6,404 nucleotides of DNA from Bacteroidales bacterium (GTDB lineage: Bacteria > Bacteroidota > Bacteroidia > Bacteroidales > WCHB1-69). The stretch lies in NCBI GenBank assembly GCA_031264975.1, contig JAISDH010000285.1, positions 1 to 6,404 on the forward strand, in the 5' to 3' direction. The notes below the pieces were generated by a model. That model saw only the letters and a list, made by a program, of their open reading frames with translations, ran no database searches and was not told the origin of the DNA. Shown one piece after another: positions 5,227 to 6,404 of this stretch; positions within the stretch are counted from its first letter, which is position 1; each line of letters begins with the position of its first letter. Made by a program: the position numbers and the translations under genes.

Positions 5227-5832
5227 ATGAGAAGAAGAGTATTTTTATCCGTAGCGTGCGCATTATCAATTATTACAACAGCAAATCTTTTCGCGCAAAC
5301 TTCAAAAACACAAAAGGAAAAAACAACCGAAACCATTGTGTTATTAAAAACAAGTATGGGAGACATGAAAATTAAATTGTATAATGAAACTCCCTTACAT
5401 CGAGATAATTTCATTAAATTGGTGAACGAAAAATATTACGATGGATTACTTTTTCATCGGGTCATCAATAATTTTATGATTCAAGGGGGAGACCCTGATT
5501 CAAAAGACGCTCCTGCCGGAAAACGGTTGGGAATGGGAGGTCCCGGATATACTATTCCTGCAGAAATTCTACCCCAATTCTCACACAAAAAAGGCGCTCT
5601 TGCAGCAGCTCGCATGGGAGAAGAGGTAAATCCTAGACTAGAATCATCCGGCTCGCAATTTTATATTGTCCATAATAACAATGGGACGCCTCACCTGGAT
5701 GGCGCTTACACCGTTTTTGGAGAAGTAATAGAAGGAATGGCTGTTATTGATAAAATTGCAACGGCAAAAACGGGAGCCGGAGATAGACCGGTGGAAGATA
5801 TTAAAATAATAAGCGCAAGTATTGTAAAGTAA
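5227..5832 (+). CDS. Exported cyclophilin-type peptidyl-prolyl cis-trans isomerase
   Basis: This 201-residue protein has an N-terminal signal peptide: MRRR, a hydrophobic core at about 5-22 and a probable cleavage at FA|Q (23/24). A Cys at 11 is too early and is followed by more hydrophobic residues, so lipidation is unlikely. Residues 35-200 form a cyclophilin domain with FHRVINNFMIQGGDP (76-90; catalytic Arg78), a glycine-rich loop (98-108), GSQFYIVH (142-149) and HLDGAYTVFGEV (156-167). It should speed proline isomerisation in exported proteins in the periplasm. The Trp that binds cyclosporin in human cyclophilin A is His156 here, as in many bacterial forms, so low drug sensitivity is expected. 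The ATG at 5227 is chosen because it gives a complete signal peptide. It is followed after 3 nt by pheS, so the two are probably co-transcribed. Confidence 0.95.
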   Translation: MRRRVFLSVACALSIITTANLFAQTSKTQKEKTTETIVLLKTSMGDMKIKLYNETPLHRDNFIKLVNEKYYDGLLFHRVINNFMIQGGDPDSKDAPAGKRLGMGGPGYTIPAEILPQFSHKKGALAAARMGEEVNPRLESSGSQFYIVHNNNGTPHLDGAYTVFGEVIEGMAVIDKIATAKTGAGDRPVEDIKIISASIVK

Positions 5833-5835
5833 AAA

Positions 5836-6404
5836 ATGAAAATAGATGAGCAACTAAAACATATCAAAGAAGAAATTGATATGTTTTCAACTGCATCAAT
5901 AGAGGAATTAGATAAATTCCGTTTGAAATACTTGGGCAAGAAAGGAATCCTTACTTGTATGTTCGATAATATCCGTGAAATTGCTCCGGAAGAACGAAAA
6001 GAGTTTGGAAAAAATGTGAACGGCTTAAAAACGCAGGTACTGACAAAAGTTGAACAATTGAAAGAAACAATTGAAAACAACAAATCACAGACTGTAAACA
6101 TTTTGGATTTAAGCCGTCCAGCCAACAGCATTACTTTAGGTTCTCGTCATCCAATCTCTAAAGTAATGTATAACATTTGTCAAATATTTCAAAAGATAGG
6201 ATTTACCATTGCCGACGGTCCCGAAATTGAAGATGATTGGCATAATTTCGAATCGCTCAATTTTCCGCAGGAACATCCGGCAAGAGATATGCAGGATACT
6301 TTTTTCATTAACACAGACCCTGATATAGTATTGCGTACACACACTTCGTCTATTCAGGTGCGGGTAATGGAAAATAACCAGCCGCCCATTCGTGTAATTT
6401 GTCC
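5836..6404 (+). CDS. pheS: Phenylalanyl-tRNA synthetase alpha subunit (3' end outside window)
   Basis: The frame starts at ATG 5836 and is open to the window edge, giving 189 complete codons of an expected 330-340. Residues 1-85 are the charged, helical N-terminal arm (coiled coil that contacts tRNA-Phe in the family). The class II catalytic core begins at GSRHPIS (102-108), followed by GPEIEDDWHNF (128-138), HPARDMQDTFF (147-157) and LRTHTSSIQVR (166-176), all typical of PheS and close to Bacteroidetes versions. PheS pairs with PheT as an alpha2-beta2 enzyme charging tRNA-Phe with phenylalanine in the cytoplasm. The active-site end is cut off here. The start is fixed by the usual N-terminal length and by the position 3 nt after the cyclophilin stop. 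No promoter is seen between the two genes. Confidence 0.97.
   Translation, partial: MKIDEQLKHIKEEIDMFSTASIEELDKFRLKYLGKKGILTCMFDNIREIAPEERKEFGKNVNGLKTQVLTKVEQLKETIENNKSQTVNILDLSRPANSITLGSRHPISKVMYNICQIFQKIGFTIADGPEIEDDWHNFESLNFPQEHPARDMQDTFFINTDPDIVLRTHTSSIQVRVMENNQPPIRVIC

Noticed and set aside
5257..5261. Lipobox-like LSVAC at the cyclophilin N-terminus
   Set aside because: The Cys is at residue 11 and is followed by more hydrophobic residues and a better cleavage site at FA|Q, so a type I signal is favoured.
5706..6131. 141-codon - strand frame opposite the cyclophilin and pheS genes
   Set aside because: It is antisense to two strongly recognised genes; its low-complexity Ser/Ile/Phe composition is that of a shadow frame.

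Overview
The window looks like chromosomal DNA of an anaerobic or oxygen-sensitive member of the Bacteroidetes, probably Bacteroidales. Four things point there: a type IX secretion (T9SS) C-terminal sorting domain, a clostridial-type 2[4Fe-4S] ferredoxin and a rubrerythrin side by side, a PheS fragment of typical Bacteroidetes form (HPARDMQDTFF, LRTHTSS), and promoter-like TAnnTTTG boxes without obvious Shine-Dalgarno sites. The DNA is AT-rich, most strongly between the genes on the right.

Layout. (1) Positions 1-1418, + strand: the 3' part of a large secreted, repeat-built adhesin-like protein ending in a T9SS type A sorting domain. (2) Positions 1419-1881: no gene. This stretch holds short repeats, a perfect 15-bp stem hairpin, a good + strand terminator, two degenerate inverted-repeat blocks of the kind scattered between Bacteroidetes genes, and the converging terminator of the ferredoxin gene. 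(3) Positions 1882-5086, - strand: reading leftwards, a small putative envelope protein, an asparagine-synthetase-like protein, rubrerythrin and a 56-residue ferredoxin. The first two are 6 nt apart and surely co-transcribed. Rubrerythrin may be read through from them or from a promoter inside the end of the synthetase gene. Ferredoxin has its own -7 box with a 10-bp-arm palindrome upstream. (4) Positions 5087-5226: a divergent, very AT-rich intergenic region with a dyad. (5) Positions 5227-6404, + strand: an exported cyclophilin-type prolyl isomerase followed after 3 nt by pheS, which runs off the window.

How they work together. Rubrerythrin and ferredoxin fit a peroxide-detoxification and low-potential electron-transfer role in an anaerobe. 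The cyclophilin fits folding of exported proteins in the periplasm. The most unusual element is the asparagine-synthetase paralogue. Its N-terminus is Met-Asn-Gly instead of Met-Cys-Gly, so it lacks the catalytic nucleophile of the glutaminase domain, and other glutamine-binding positions are altered too. The ATP-pyrophosphatase motif of the synthetase half is intact. It is coupled to a small putative lipoprotein with a carboxypeptidase-regulatory-like beta-sandwich, whose frame it shares across one stop codon. An ATP-dependent amide-forming enzyme working with ammonia or another amine is a reasonable inference; its substrate cannot be read from the sequence.
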